Translations under genes and position numbers: made by a program
Assembly: GCA_030831265.1 (NCBI GenBank)
Contig: JAURLM010000314.1
Coordinates: 1 to 11,950 of the forward strand
Length of the DNA stretch: 11,950 bases
Reading direction: 5' to 3'
Origin: Chloroflexota bacterium
Lineage (GTDB): Bacteria; Chloroflexota; Dehalococcoidia; Lucifugimonadales; Lucifugimonadaceae
Shown here: positions 1 through 6,322 of the stretch, piece after piece
Layout of the letters: the number at the start of each line of letters is the position of its first letter
Position numbering within the stretch: position 1 is the stretch's first letter
The notes under the pieces: model-generated
Database searches by the model: none
The model's input: the letters and a program-made list of their open reading frames with translations, nothing else
Told to the model about the DNA's origin: nothing

Positions 1-94
1 CTGGTACTTCCGTAAAAGTATACATTTAACCAACAACAGGCATTTAAGCGGCATCAATCTCCGTAATAGGCCACATTAGTACACACTATGGCGA

Positions 95-997
95 TTACTG
101 GTTCGAATCGCCTTCGATGACCACTCCAGCATCTCGCTCCTGCAATCTTGCGATCACTGACGCTGCCTCAGCACCCCAGCCTTCGTCCAATGCGGCAGCA
201 AGACGGTCTTTTGCGACTGACGTAACCGGCATTGGAACACCAAGCTGTTCGGCAAGTTCTATCGCTAGCCGAGCGTCTTTGTGACCCAGTGCGAGCATGA
301 ATCCCGGTGAAAAGTCACGCTTAAGCACCGAGTTGCGCCACTGAGACAGCGTTGTGCTATTACCGGAACTTACAGAAACGACATCCATAAGTGTCTGCGC
401 ATCAACACCCGCCTTTACGCCCATTGAGAACGCTTCAGCGATCACAACGTTGTTGGTCATGCTGATCAGGTTGTTGACCAGTTTCGTTATGGACCCGGCA
501 CCAACATCTCCGCATCGGTAGATCTTCTGTGAATCACCAATGGCACTCAGTACAGGCAACGCATCAACGAAATCGTCTTCGGAGCCACCGACCATCATAC
601 TGAGCGTCCCGGCTTCAGCCCCGCCAACACCACCACTGACCGGAGCGTCAACAAAGCGCACTTCACGTGAACGCGCTTCCTCGCCGATTGCTATCGCGGT
701 ATCGGGCCCAACCGTGCTCAGGTCGATTCCCAGGGCACCCGTTTCAAGATGTGCAAGCAGCCCATCGTCACCAAGCCACACCGATGTGACCTCCGAAGGG
801 CCAGGCAGCGACGTGAATACAAACTCAGCACCTGCGGTGACAGAGGCTAATTCAACTGCCGCCACCGCGCCAAGCTCCACCAGGACTTCCACGGCCTCTG
901 GTCGAACGTCATAGACGGTGACACGGTGGCCGGACTGAACAAGGTTCCGGGCCATGTGCATTCCCATTCGACCCAATCCCACGAATCCAACATTCAT
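95..997 (-). CDS. NAD(P)-dependent beta-hydroxyacid dehydrogenase, 3-hydroxyisobutyrate dehydrogenase type
   Basis: The 300-residue protein belongs to the beta-hydroxyacid dehydrogenase family, which oxidises 3-hydroxy acids (3-hydroxyisobutyrate, tartronate semialdehyde and similar) with NAD(P) in the cytoplasm. Seen directly: an N-terminal dinucleotide-binding loop GLGRMG at residues 7-12, an STVGPDTA segment, the substrate-binding signature DAPVSGG at about 117-123, and GAGSITKLVNN with the likely catalytic Lys172. GHKDARLA near 238-245 is typical of the C-terminal helical domain. Length is normal for the family. The frame is open 11 codons further upstream, but the start at 997 places the Rossmann strand at the N-terminus as usual and has GGAG about nine bases before it, so I prefer it. 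It lies 73 bp downstream of the gamma-glutamyltransferase-like gene on the same strand, so co-transcription is likely. The exact substrate cannot be read from sequence. Confidence 0.9.
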   Translation of the reverse strand: MNVGFVGLGRMGMHMARNLVQSGHRVTVYDVRPEAVEVLVELGAVAAVELASVTAGAEFVFTSLPGPSEVTSVWLGDDGLLAHLETGALGIDLSTVGPDTAIAIGEEARSREVRFVDAPVSGGVGGAEAGTLSMMVGGSEDDFVDALPVLSAIGDSQKIYRCGDVGAGSITKLVNNLISMTNNVVIAEAFSMGVKAGVDAQTLMDVVSVSSGNSTTLSQWRNSVLKRDFSPGFMLALGHKDARLAIELAEQLGVPMPVTSVAKDRLAAALDEGWGAEAASVIARLQERDAGVVIEGDSNQ

Positions 998-1070
998 GCT
1001 GCAATTCTCCAGCAACCCGTGTTTTGCCACGCCGGACTAGAAAGCAGAGGGCTGCACCAGTCCTAATCGA

Positions 1071-2687
1071 TCACCAGCCGACCGCAGAGCCGTCCTTGCG
1101 AGGTTCCGAACCTGCGGTAAGGATGCCGGTTTCCGGGTCTCTTGAAATGACCTGCCCGCCACCGAACTCAATGCGTTCGTATCCAGTTTTCACATGCACC
1201 GTGTGACCGCGCTTGCGCAGGTTTTCGACCATCGCCGGGTCGGCATCTTCCTCGACGATCACAGAGTTGTCACCTTCCACCATCACCTTGAATCGCAAGG
1301 CATCCAGTGCTTCCTGGGAGTCCATGCCGAAGTCCACCATGTTCGATACAACCTGCAGGTGTCCCTGTGGTTGGACGAATCCGCCCATCACGCCAAAGCT
1401 CAGGTACATCTCATCATCCTTCGTGGCCATCGCCGGGATGATCGTCTGGAACGGCCGTTTCTTTCCCTGCAGATAGTTCAGGTGGTTCGGGTCAAATGAG
1501 AACAGCGAGCCACGGTTCTGTAGAGCGATACCTGTTGTGGGAGCGACCAACCCTGTGCCGAACCCGGCAAACAAACTGTTAATGAGCGAGCAAGCGTTGC
1601 CATCGCCGTCAACAGCTGTGACATAGACCGTGTCAGCGCCACCCATAGGGTCGCCATAGGAAATGTTCGGGTCGGCGTGATCTCCGCTGATACCTGCACG
1701 GCGGCGGTCTGCGTACTCGTCGGAGAGCAGAGGTCCAATCGGCACTTCAACCATGCGAGGATCCGCAACATACTGCAATGCATCTGCGTAGCCGCGTCGC
1801 ATCGATTCGATGAGGTAGTGATATCGGTCCGGCGACTGAGCCCCCATACCCGTGACATCAAATCCCTTTGCAAGATTCAGTGCGATCAAGGCGGCGATGC
1901 CCTGTCCGTTCGGTGGACATTCCCAGACCTTCACACCGCGATAATCAACAGAAATCGCCTCGTCCCAGTCTGAGTGGTGCTCGGCAAGGTCTTGCTCAGT
2001 CAGCCAACCACCGAGACTCTGGACGTAGTCGGCGATCTTCTTAGCAATCTCGCCCTTGTAGAAAGCATCTTTGCCGCCTTCGGCAATCGCCTGCATGCTC
2101 CGTCCCAGGTTTGGCAAGCGCACGAACTCACCCTTGCGAGGTGTTCGGCCGTTCACAGGCATCATCTCAGCACCAGACGGTTTGAAACTCAGCTTGGCCT
2201 CATTGCTACGCCACCCGTAAGAAACGATGTCCGAAACGCCGTAGCCGTTAATCGCGTAGTCGATTGCCGGTGCAAGCACTTCACGGAACGTCATTCGGCC
2301 GTAGTGCTCCAGCGCCGTCTGCCATCCATCAACCGTGCCGGGAACGCTTACTGCGAACCATGAGCCGGGTCCTTCGTTCGGGATTGCGTCAAATCCTGCC
2401 TTCCGAACATCAGCCACGTTCGCAGCCGCTGCCTGCCGACCAGAACCGTTAAGAGCCTTCACCTTGCGCTCTTTCGCATCCCATATCAGCGCAAACATAT
2501 CGCCACCGATGCCCGTTGAACCGGGTTCGACCACATTCAAGGCGGCGGCGGCGGCAACAGCGGCATCAACCGCGTTCCCACCGTCCATCAGCATTCGCAG
2601 GCCTGCCTGTGCAGCAAGTGGCTGGCTTGTTGCTACGGCTCCGTGACGAGCAAGGACTGCTGATCGTCGGGATTTGAAGAAGCTCAT
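1071..2687 (-). CDS. Gamma-glutamyltransferase family protein (Ntn hydrolase)
   Basis: This 538-residue protein is a member of the gamma-glutamyltranspeptidase family, autoprocessing Ntn hydrolases that cleave gamma-glutamyl amides such as glutathione or act as acylases. Seen: the N-terminal GAVATSQPLAAQAG and DGGNAVDAAVAAA blocks, the EPGSTGIGGDMF motif near 54-64, GSGR with Arg84 in the place expected for the carboxylate-binding arginine, VPGTVDGW at about 115-122, and ADTVYVTAVD, where Thr353 is the expected processing site and nucleophile. The processing site would give a large subunit of about 352 residues and a small one of about 186, normal for the family. There is no signal peptide: the N-terminus is basic and then runs straight into the first conserved block. 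That fits the cytoplasmic members rather than the periplasmic E. coli enzyme. AGAGAG lies about ten bases before the ATG. Transferase, hydrolase and cephalosporin-acylase-like activities cannot be told apart here. Confidence 0.9.
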   Translation of the reverse strand: MSFFKSRRSAVLARHGAVATSQPLAAQAGLRMLMDGGNAVDAAVAAAAALNVVEPGSTGIGGDMFALIWDAKERKVKALNGSGRQAAAANVADVRKAGFDAIPNEGPGSWFAVSVPGTVDGWQTALEHYGRMTFREVLAPAIDYAINGYGVSDIVSYGWRSNEAKLSFKPSGAEMMPVNGRTPRKGEFVRLPNLGRSMQAIAEGGKDAFYKGEIAKKIADYVQSLGGWLTEQDLAEHHSDWDEAISVDYRGVKVWECPPNGQGIAALIALNLAKGFDVTGMGAQSPDRYHYLIESMRRGYADALQYVADPRMVEVPIGPLLSDEYADRRRAGISGDHADPNISYGDPMGGADTVYVTAVDGDGNACSLINSLFAGFGTGLVAPTTGIALQNRGSLFSFDPNHLNYLQGKKRPFQTIIPAMATKDDEMYLSFGVMGGFVQPQGHLQVVSNMVDFGMDSQEALDALRFKVMVEGDNSVIVEEDADPAMVENLRKRGHTVHVKTGYERIEFGGGQVISRDPETGILTAGSEPRKDGSAVGW

Positions 2688-2826
2688 TGGTGGTCTCTCT
2701 TTCCGGCTCTGCGCGTGGAATCTGGGAGGCGATTTTCAGGAATCCGCATAGTAGCACTTCGTGCCACCGTTCTCGCCCAGCGCGGACGTGAAAGGAAATC
2801 ACTCACAACGACACCATGAGCACACG

Positions 2827-2855
2827 TTGCATTGCAATGATCATGATGCTATTTT
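2827..2855 (+). promoter_or_regulatory. Possible promoter of the sdpR-sdpI-like pair
   Basis: TTGCAT at 2827-2832 and TATTTT at 2850-2855 are separated by 17 bases, a normal spacing for a sigma70-type promoter, though each hexamer is imperfect. The spacer contains the short palindromes ATTGCAAT (2831-2838) and ATGATCAT (2837-2844). They could be an operator for the ArsR-type repressor encoded just downstream, since relatives of SdpR repress their own operon. Transcription would begin about 40 bases before the ATG at 2902. This is inference from weak matches. Confidence 0.33.
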
Positions 2856-2901
2856 GGTACTTCGCGAATTACCTAATTACTGGCCGTCCCAACAGGGAAT
2901 C

Positions 2902-3207
2902 ATGGGCATAAACGATACATTCAAGGCGCTTGCCGATCCAACTCGGAGAGAGATTCTCCGGCTGTTGCGAGATCGTGACATGACAGCCGGGGAGCTTTCA
3001 GACCAGTTTCAACTGTCGAAGCCAACCATGTCAGGCCACTTTAACGTGTTGAAAGCCGCCGGGCTGATCATTTCAGAGCGCAACAGGAACCGCATCGTGT
3101 ACTCAATCAATACATCGGCATTCGACGATGCGCTCGGTGCGGTCCTCGGACTGTTCAAAGGCGACGGTGAAGACAGCGGCGGTACAGACTCCGCGACGGA
3201 GAAGTAG
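2902..3207 (+). CDS. ArsR/SmtB-family autorepressor, SdpR-like
   Basis: This 101-residue winged-helix DNA-binding protein resembles SdpR, the ArsR-family repressor of the Bacillus sdpRI operon. Seen: FKALADPTRREILRLL at 7-22, DMTAGELSDQF at 26-36, the recognition-helix region SKPTMSGHFNVLKAAGLI at 39-56, and the wing ending in IVYSINTSAF. I see no cysteine or histidine metal-site motif like that of SmtB or ArsR, which also argues for the SdpR type. The frame is open back to 2761, but the upstream 47 residues look like no domain; the ATG at 2902 has AGGGA just before it and begins exactly where family members begin. The next gene, sdpI-like, starts three bases after this stop, so the two are almost certainly one operon. 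In Bacillus, SdpI bound to the toxin SdpC captures SdpR at the membrane and relieves repression; whether that happens here is inference. Confidence 0.88.
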   Translation: MGINDTFKALADPTRREILRLLRDRDMTAGELSDQFQLSKPTMSGHFNVLKAAGLIISERNRNRIVYSINTSAFDDALGAVLGLFKGDGEDSGGTDSATEK

Positions 3208-3210
3208 AGA

Positions 3211-3924
3211 ATGCTGGCACGAAGTAAATGGTGGGAAGCCCTGCAGCTTGGCGTAATCGGAGCAATGTTCATCACAGCAGCCGTACGCTGGATCTCTGTT
3301 CCAGATCGGATTCCAATCCACTGGAATATATCGGGAGAGGTAGACGGTTATGGAGGAAGATTCTCCGGCCTGTTGCTACTGCCGCTTGTGACGCTGGCTA
3401 TATATGCACTACTGACGGTCATCCCAAGAATTGACCCGGCACGCGCAAATTACCCTTCATTCCGCGGCCCATACACCACGATCAGAGTTGGATTCGTCGT
3501 GTACATGGCGGTCATCTATGCTTTTTTTAACATCTCTATTAGCAGAGAAGCGGCGGTGCCGGTTGACCGGTTGATTGCTGCATCAATCGCCGTGTTATTC
3601 GTATTGATTGGGCTGGTACTCGGAAAAGTAAGACCCAACTACTTCGTGGGAATCCGTACGCCGTGGACGATCACCAGCGAGCGCTCATGGGTCAAGACTC
3701 ACAGCGTTGGCGGCTGGGTATTCATCGCTGCGGGCGCGGCGAGTGCCATCGGGGCGATTATCGGAGGCCAACTTGCCCTGATACTCATGTTCGCCGTGCT
3801 GATTCCCGGAATAGTGTTCCTAACTGCCTACTCCTACTTCATATGGCGCTCTGACCCGGACCGGATTCCGGCGCAGGACACCACGCCCGGACCTACCGGA
3901 CCTGGTGGTAATAAAGATGCGTAA
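3211..3924 (+). CDS. SdpI-family integral membrane protein (DUF1648 plus SdpI domain)
   Basis: This 237-residue membrane protein is related to Bacillus SdpI, the immunity and signalling protein for the SdpC toxin. Seen: about six hydrophobic helices, at roughly 9-27, 51-70, 91-110, 119-138, 167-184 and 187-209. The DUF1648 motif PDRIPIHWNISGEVDGYG is at about 31-48, in the loop after helix 1. The SdpI signature RPNYFVGIRTPWT at about 141-153, followed by W and TH before helix 5, is very clear. The C-terminal tail is polar, rich in Pro and Gly. GGAGAAG, inside the end of the preceding gene, provides the ribosome binding site. The pairing with an SdpR-like repressor three bases upstream strongly supports the assignment. 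No SdpC-like toxin gene or SdpAB-like maturation gene is present in the window, so the ligand is unknown. Many bacteria carry such pairs outside toxin loci, and a role in sensing membrane-active compounds is possible. Confidence 0.9.
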   Translation: MLARSKWWEALQLGVIGAMFITAAVRWISVPDRIPIHWNISGEVDGYGGRFSGLLLLPLVTLAIYALLTVIPRIDPARANYPSFRGPYTTIRVGFVVYMAVIYAFFNISISREAAVPVDRLIAASIAVLFVLIGLVLGKVRPNYFVGIRTPWTITSERSWVKTHSVGGWVFIAAGAASAIGAIIGGQLALILMFAVLIPGIVFLTAYSYFIWRSDPDRIPAQDTTPGPTGPGGNKDA

Positions 3925-3968
3925 GGCGAGTAGAATCTGCGCACATTACGTATCTGAAAGGCACCATC

Positions 3969-5045
3969 TTGGTTGATGCACGCCCAATCGTCGGTCTCGT
4001 ATCGAACGCAAAAGTTCGCCGGAGTTACATTGCAGATGCCGACCTGGCTCGACTGAACCAGTTCGCTGATTTCCGCTGGCAAGAGTTCAACGAGCCCTCC
4101 AGTTGGGACGAATCACCGCAAACTTCAGCACAGACAGTTGCAGAACTAACGGACTTCGCAAGAGGCGTTGACGCACTCGTTGTATGCCACGGCTCACCAC
4201 GAATCGGAGACGACATTCTTTCGGGGGCACGCCGAGTAACGTTCGTCGGAGAACTGGAAGGCGACCGATTTGCACGGCGCATTGATGTCAAAGCAGCCAA
4301 CGAACGCGGCGTCCGGGCTATCGACACCACTCACGGCTCGTCATACCCGGTTTCAGAATGGGCACTTGCCCTGATGCTGATTGGTTTACGGAACGGAGGA
4401 GCGCACTTCCGAAAACTGGCTGACGGTGAACTATGGGGCACGCCACAGCAGCGACAGACAGAGCCGGAATTCGCCATGAACGAGGAGTTGACTGGCAAGA
4501 CAGTCGGGCTGATCGGTGGCGGCTACATTGCGCGGAGGCTTATCGAGTTTTTGCGACCATTTCGCACGAAGAACCTCGTCTGCGACCCGTACCTGCCCTC
4601 AGACATCGCATATGCGTATGACTTCACGCTCACATCACTCGACAACGTGATGTCGCAGGCTGATGTTGTCGTATGCCTTGTGCCGATTACACCGGGAACT
4701 CACGGCATGATTGGCCGACACGAGTTGAGCCTGCTGCGTCCGGGCAGCGTATTTGTAAACGTCTCACGCGGTGCGGTGGTCCAGGCAGATGCTCTTGTGG
4801 AGCGACTACGATCCGGAGACATAAACGCCTGCCTTGACGTGTTCGATCCCGAGCCAATCCCACCTGATTCCCCGGTGCGCTTAATGCCAAACGTATTCCT
4901 GTCACCCCACATCGCGGGCACAACCCAACGCTCACGCACACGTTTCTTCGAAGAAATGGTCAGCGAGCTTAAGCGGCATTTCGCCGGACACGAAACGCTA
5001 TTCGATCTCACGCAACGCACGCTGGCGAACCGTCGAGGAGAGTAA
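3969..5045 (+). CDS. D-isomer-specific 2-hydroxyacid dehydrogenase family protein
   Basis: This 358-residue cytoplasmic oxidoreductase belongs to the family that interconverts D-2-hydroxy acids and 2-oxo acids with NAD(P) (phosphoglycerate, glyoxylate and hydroxypyruvate reductases and relatives). Seen: the NAD-binding turn VGLIGGGYIARR at about 179-190, an acidic residue Asp206 after the second strand that suggests NAD preference, VSRGAVV with catalytic Arg267, DVFDPEP with Glu295, and SPHIAGTT with His314. The Arg/Glu/His catalytic set is therefore complete. The third glycine of GxGxxG is replaced by Ala188, tolerated in some members. The start is a TTG at 3969 with AAAGG about eight bases upstream; no in-frame ATG near the N-terminus fits. 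It lies 44 bp after the sdpI-like gene, so it could be read from the same transcript. The N-terminal substrate domain is divergent, so the substrate is not assigned. Confidence 0.9.
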   Translation: MVDARPIVGLVSNAKVRRSYIADADLARLNQFADFRWQEFNEPSSWDESPQTSAQTVAELTDFARGVDALVVCHGSPRIGDDILSGARRVTFVGELEGDRFARRIDVKAANERGVRAIDTTHGSSYPVSEWALALMLIGLRNGGAHFRKLADGELWGTPQQRQTEPEFAMNEELTGKTVGLIGGGYIARRLIEFLRPFRTKNLVCDPYLPSDIAYAYDFTLTSLDNVMSQADVVVCLVPITPGTHGMIGRHELSLLRPGSVFVNVSRGAVVQADALVERLRSGDINACLDVFDPEPIPPDSPVRLMPNVFLSPHIAGTTQRSRTRFFEEMVSELKRHFAGHETLFDLTQRTLANRRGE

Positions 5046-5055
5046 TTCATGCGTT

Positions 5056-5110
5056 GCACCGGGCAGATATACCCATTATGTGACCGACAAGAACGTCGCA
5101 AGCCCGGTGT
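5056..5110. repeat. Inverted repeat with possible internal stem between two genes
   Basis: GCACCGGGC (5056-5064) is complementary to GCCCGGTGT (5102-5110), eight Watson-Crick pairs plus one G-T pair, across a 37-base loop. Inside the loop, CGAC (5085-5088) can pair with GTCG (5095-5098). It begins ten bases after the dehydrogenase stop and ends 57 bases before the next start. It could fold as RNA at the end of one transcript or in the leader of the next. There is no T-run after it, so it is not a standard intrinsic terminator. At 55 bases and without a T-loop motif it is not a tRNA. Confidence 0.45.
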
Positions 5111-5167
5111 CTGCTCAGGCATAATTCAAACCATAAGGGTCTAACCACAAGCCTCCCGCCGGATCAC

Positions 5168-5491
5168 ATGCCAACTTTCTATTTCGAACGCGAGGTACGC
5201 ACCCAACAGTCTGAGTGCTACGCAATCCTTGAAGACGGCAAACCTGTCGGCAGGCTTGACCTACACTTCGCCCACGGTATGGTCCACGGCACGCTCATCG
5301 TCGACGAAAGTGTGACGCAGGACGGAATCCAGGAACTCGTTACCATCGTCGATGAGGACATCATCGACGCTGTTGGTGTTGAGCGTGATGACTTTGTCGT
5401 TCACGTTCACCAGGGGCGTGACCTCGGCGTGTATGCGAATAATGAATTCGGCCCACCCGGAAATGGCAACGGCGGCCATACCGGGGCCTGA
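5168..5491 (+). CDS. Conserved-looking small protein of unknown function (107 aa)
   Basis: I do not recognise this family. The protein is acidic and contains no hydrophobic stretch long enough for a membrane helix or signal peptide, so it should be cytoplasmic. It opens with MPTFYFEREV, then alternates short beta-like segments (SECYAILEDGKPVGRLDLHF, HGTLIVDE, DFVVHVHQG) with one likely helix near 47-65, and ends in a flexible Gly/Asn/Pro-rich tail. The strand pattern suggests a small mixed alpha/beta fold. Histidines cluster at 33-40 (HFAHGMVH). Codon use resembles the neighbours and the frame is intact over 107 codons, which supports a real gene. The ribosome binding site is weak. It sits between the dehydrogenase and the acetyltransferase on the same strand, with leader regions on both sides. 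Confidence 0.75.
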   Translation: MPTFYFEREVRTQQSECYAILEDGKPVGRLDLHFAHGMVHGTLIVDESVTQDGIQELVTIVDEDIIDAVGVERDDFVVHVHQGRDLGVYANNEFGPPGNGNGGHTGA

Positions 5492-5500
5492 CAACCTCCC

Positions 5501-5519
5501 GGGCCAGCAACGCTGGTCC
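5501..5519 (+). terminator. Small GC-rich hairpin after the 107-aa gene, possible weak terminator
   Basis: GGGCCAGC (5501-5508) pairs with GCTGGTCC (5512-5519) through a three-base loop, eight pairs including one G-T. It begins nine bases after the stop at 5491 and is followed by only three T residues (TGTTTGAG). The position fits a transcript end, but the short T-run makes it weak or regulatory at best. Confidence 0.33.
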
Positions 5520-5536
5520 TGTTTGAGAATTAACTA

Positions 5537-6136
5537 GTGAGCCGTCTTTCAATCATGCTTAGCCGCGTTCTAAACCTTTTCCCGAAAATCACTCGATGGT
5601 ATGTGTATGAACTCGCTCTAACTGGCGAACCAAACGAGCCACAACCGTTGATTGACGTTACGTGGAGAGAAGGCACGGCGGCAGACATCGAATCGCTCAC
5701 TGTAGAAGATCACGGGTACGACGGTTTTCGCAAACAATGGGCGACCGAAACACTCGCAGGTGGGAATCGTTTACTGATAGGCGAAGTGGACGGGTTCGCA
5801 GCACATCTAGCATGGACAACGCAGAGGCAGGTGACAATCGCCGGTTCTACCATCCCTCTTTCATCCGGGACTGAATACATTTACAGCGGGCAAACCGTTG
5901 AACGGTTCCGGGGGAAACGGATCCAAAACGCTAAGATTCGGCGGGTTATGCAACGCGCACATTCCGAGGGTCTTGTAAGGCTCCTCACACTTGTTCCCGT
6001 TAACGTCCAAACTTCGATGCGTAATTTTGAACGTGAAGGTTTTGTCCGTATTGGGGAAGGCAAGACTTATCGTTTCTTGCGAAGATTCTATTACGTGACA
6101 ATCTCTCAAGACTTACTCCGCAAAATCAGCGGATAA
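5537..6136 (+). CDS. GNAT-family N-acetyltransferase
   Basis: This 199-residue protein looks like a GCN5-related acetyltransferase, which moves an acetyl group from acetyl-CoA to an amine. Seen: VTWREGTAADIESLT at about 41-55, the usual first strand and helix. SSGTEYIYSGQTVERFRGKRI at about 109-129 is written here for its core VERFRGKRI (121-129), the place of the acetyl-CoA pyrophosphate loop. PVNVQTSMRNFEREGFVRIG at about 144-163 is the motif B helix ending in the typical GF. The loop departs from the consensus Q/RxxGxG/A in having Arg128 in the last position. A hydrophobic, basic N-terminal extension of about 35 residues precedes the domain. The start is GTG at 5537; an ATG at 5555 is an alternative but has no ribosome binding site. 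The target substrate is unknown. It is followed at once by two strong stem-loops. Confidence 0.78.
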   Translation: MSRLSIMLSRVLNLFPKITRWYVYELALTGEPNEPQPLIDVTWREGTAADIESLTVEDHGYDGFRKQWATETLAGGNRLLIGEVDGFAAHLAWTTQRQVTIAGSTIPLSSGTEYIYSGQTVERFRGKRIQNAKIRRVMQRAHSEGLVRLLTLVPVNVQTSMRNFEREGFVRIGEGKTYRFLRRFYYVTISQDLLRKISG

Positions 6137-6149
6137 ACCTACAACGACC

Positions 6150-6186
6150 AGCGGAGCACTCGGGCTGGATCGTCCCGGACTCTGCT
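6150..6186 (+). other. Stem-loop 1 of a tandem pair after the acetyltransferase gene
   Basis: AGCGGAG (6150-6156) pairs with CTCTGCT (6180-6186), seven pairs with one G-T. Inside it CGGG (6161-6164) pairs with CCCG (6174-6177). It starts 14 bases after the acetyltransferase stop. No T-run follows. It and the next hairpin are separated by only four bases, which suggests one structured RNA element. Confidence 0.5.
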
Positions 6187-6190
6187 AACC

Positions 6191-6228
6191 CCTTGTGATC
6201 TTTCACGCGCGCCGCGCATGGATCAAGG
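6191..6228 (+). other. Stem-loop 2 of the tandem pair, long GC-rich hairpin
   Basis: CCTTG (6191-6195) pairs with CAAGG (6224-6228). After a TG bulge, ATC (6198-6200) pairs with GAT (6221-6223). After an unpaired TTT, CACGCGC (6204-6210) pairs with GCGCATG (6214-6220) with one C-A mismatch, closing a GCC triloop. In all there are fourteen pairs in a 38-base element. It has no T-run after it and lies about 95 bases before the dehydratase-like start. It may end the upstream transcript by another route, protect its 3' end, or form part of the leader of the next gene. Confidence 0.55.
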
Positions 6229-6322
6229 CTCCACCGGGATGTAGCTTCTGTATATTTCTGCATCACGAGTCTTCCAACTCATCACGCATAGCCAATCAAA
6301 CGCCCCGATACAGGAGACCAGT

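Noticed and set aside
2..79. Plus-strand frame open from the window edge to a TAG at 77-79
   Set aside because: Only 25 codons are visible, with no recognisable motif; it could be the tail of an upstream gene but nothing supports that.
540..914. Plus-strand open frame of 124 codons inside the beta-hydroxyacid dehydrogenase gene
   Set aside because: It is antisense to a gene with complete family motifs and its product is a low-complexity Ser/Pro/Thr/Ala sequence with no domain, as expected from the opposite strand of GC-rich coding DNA.
2761..2901. 47-residue N-terminal extension of the SdpR-like repressor
   Set aside because: It resembles nothing in the family, overlaps the likely promoter, and the ATG at 2902 has its own ribosome binding site.
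5056..5110. Possible tRNA suggested by the closing stem
   Set aside because: The element is only 55 bases long and has no T-loop GGTTCRA sequence or anticodon arm.
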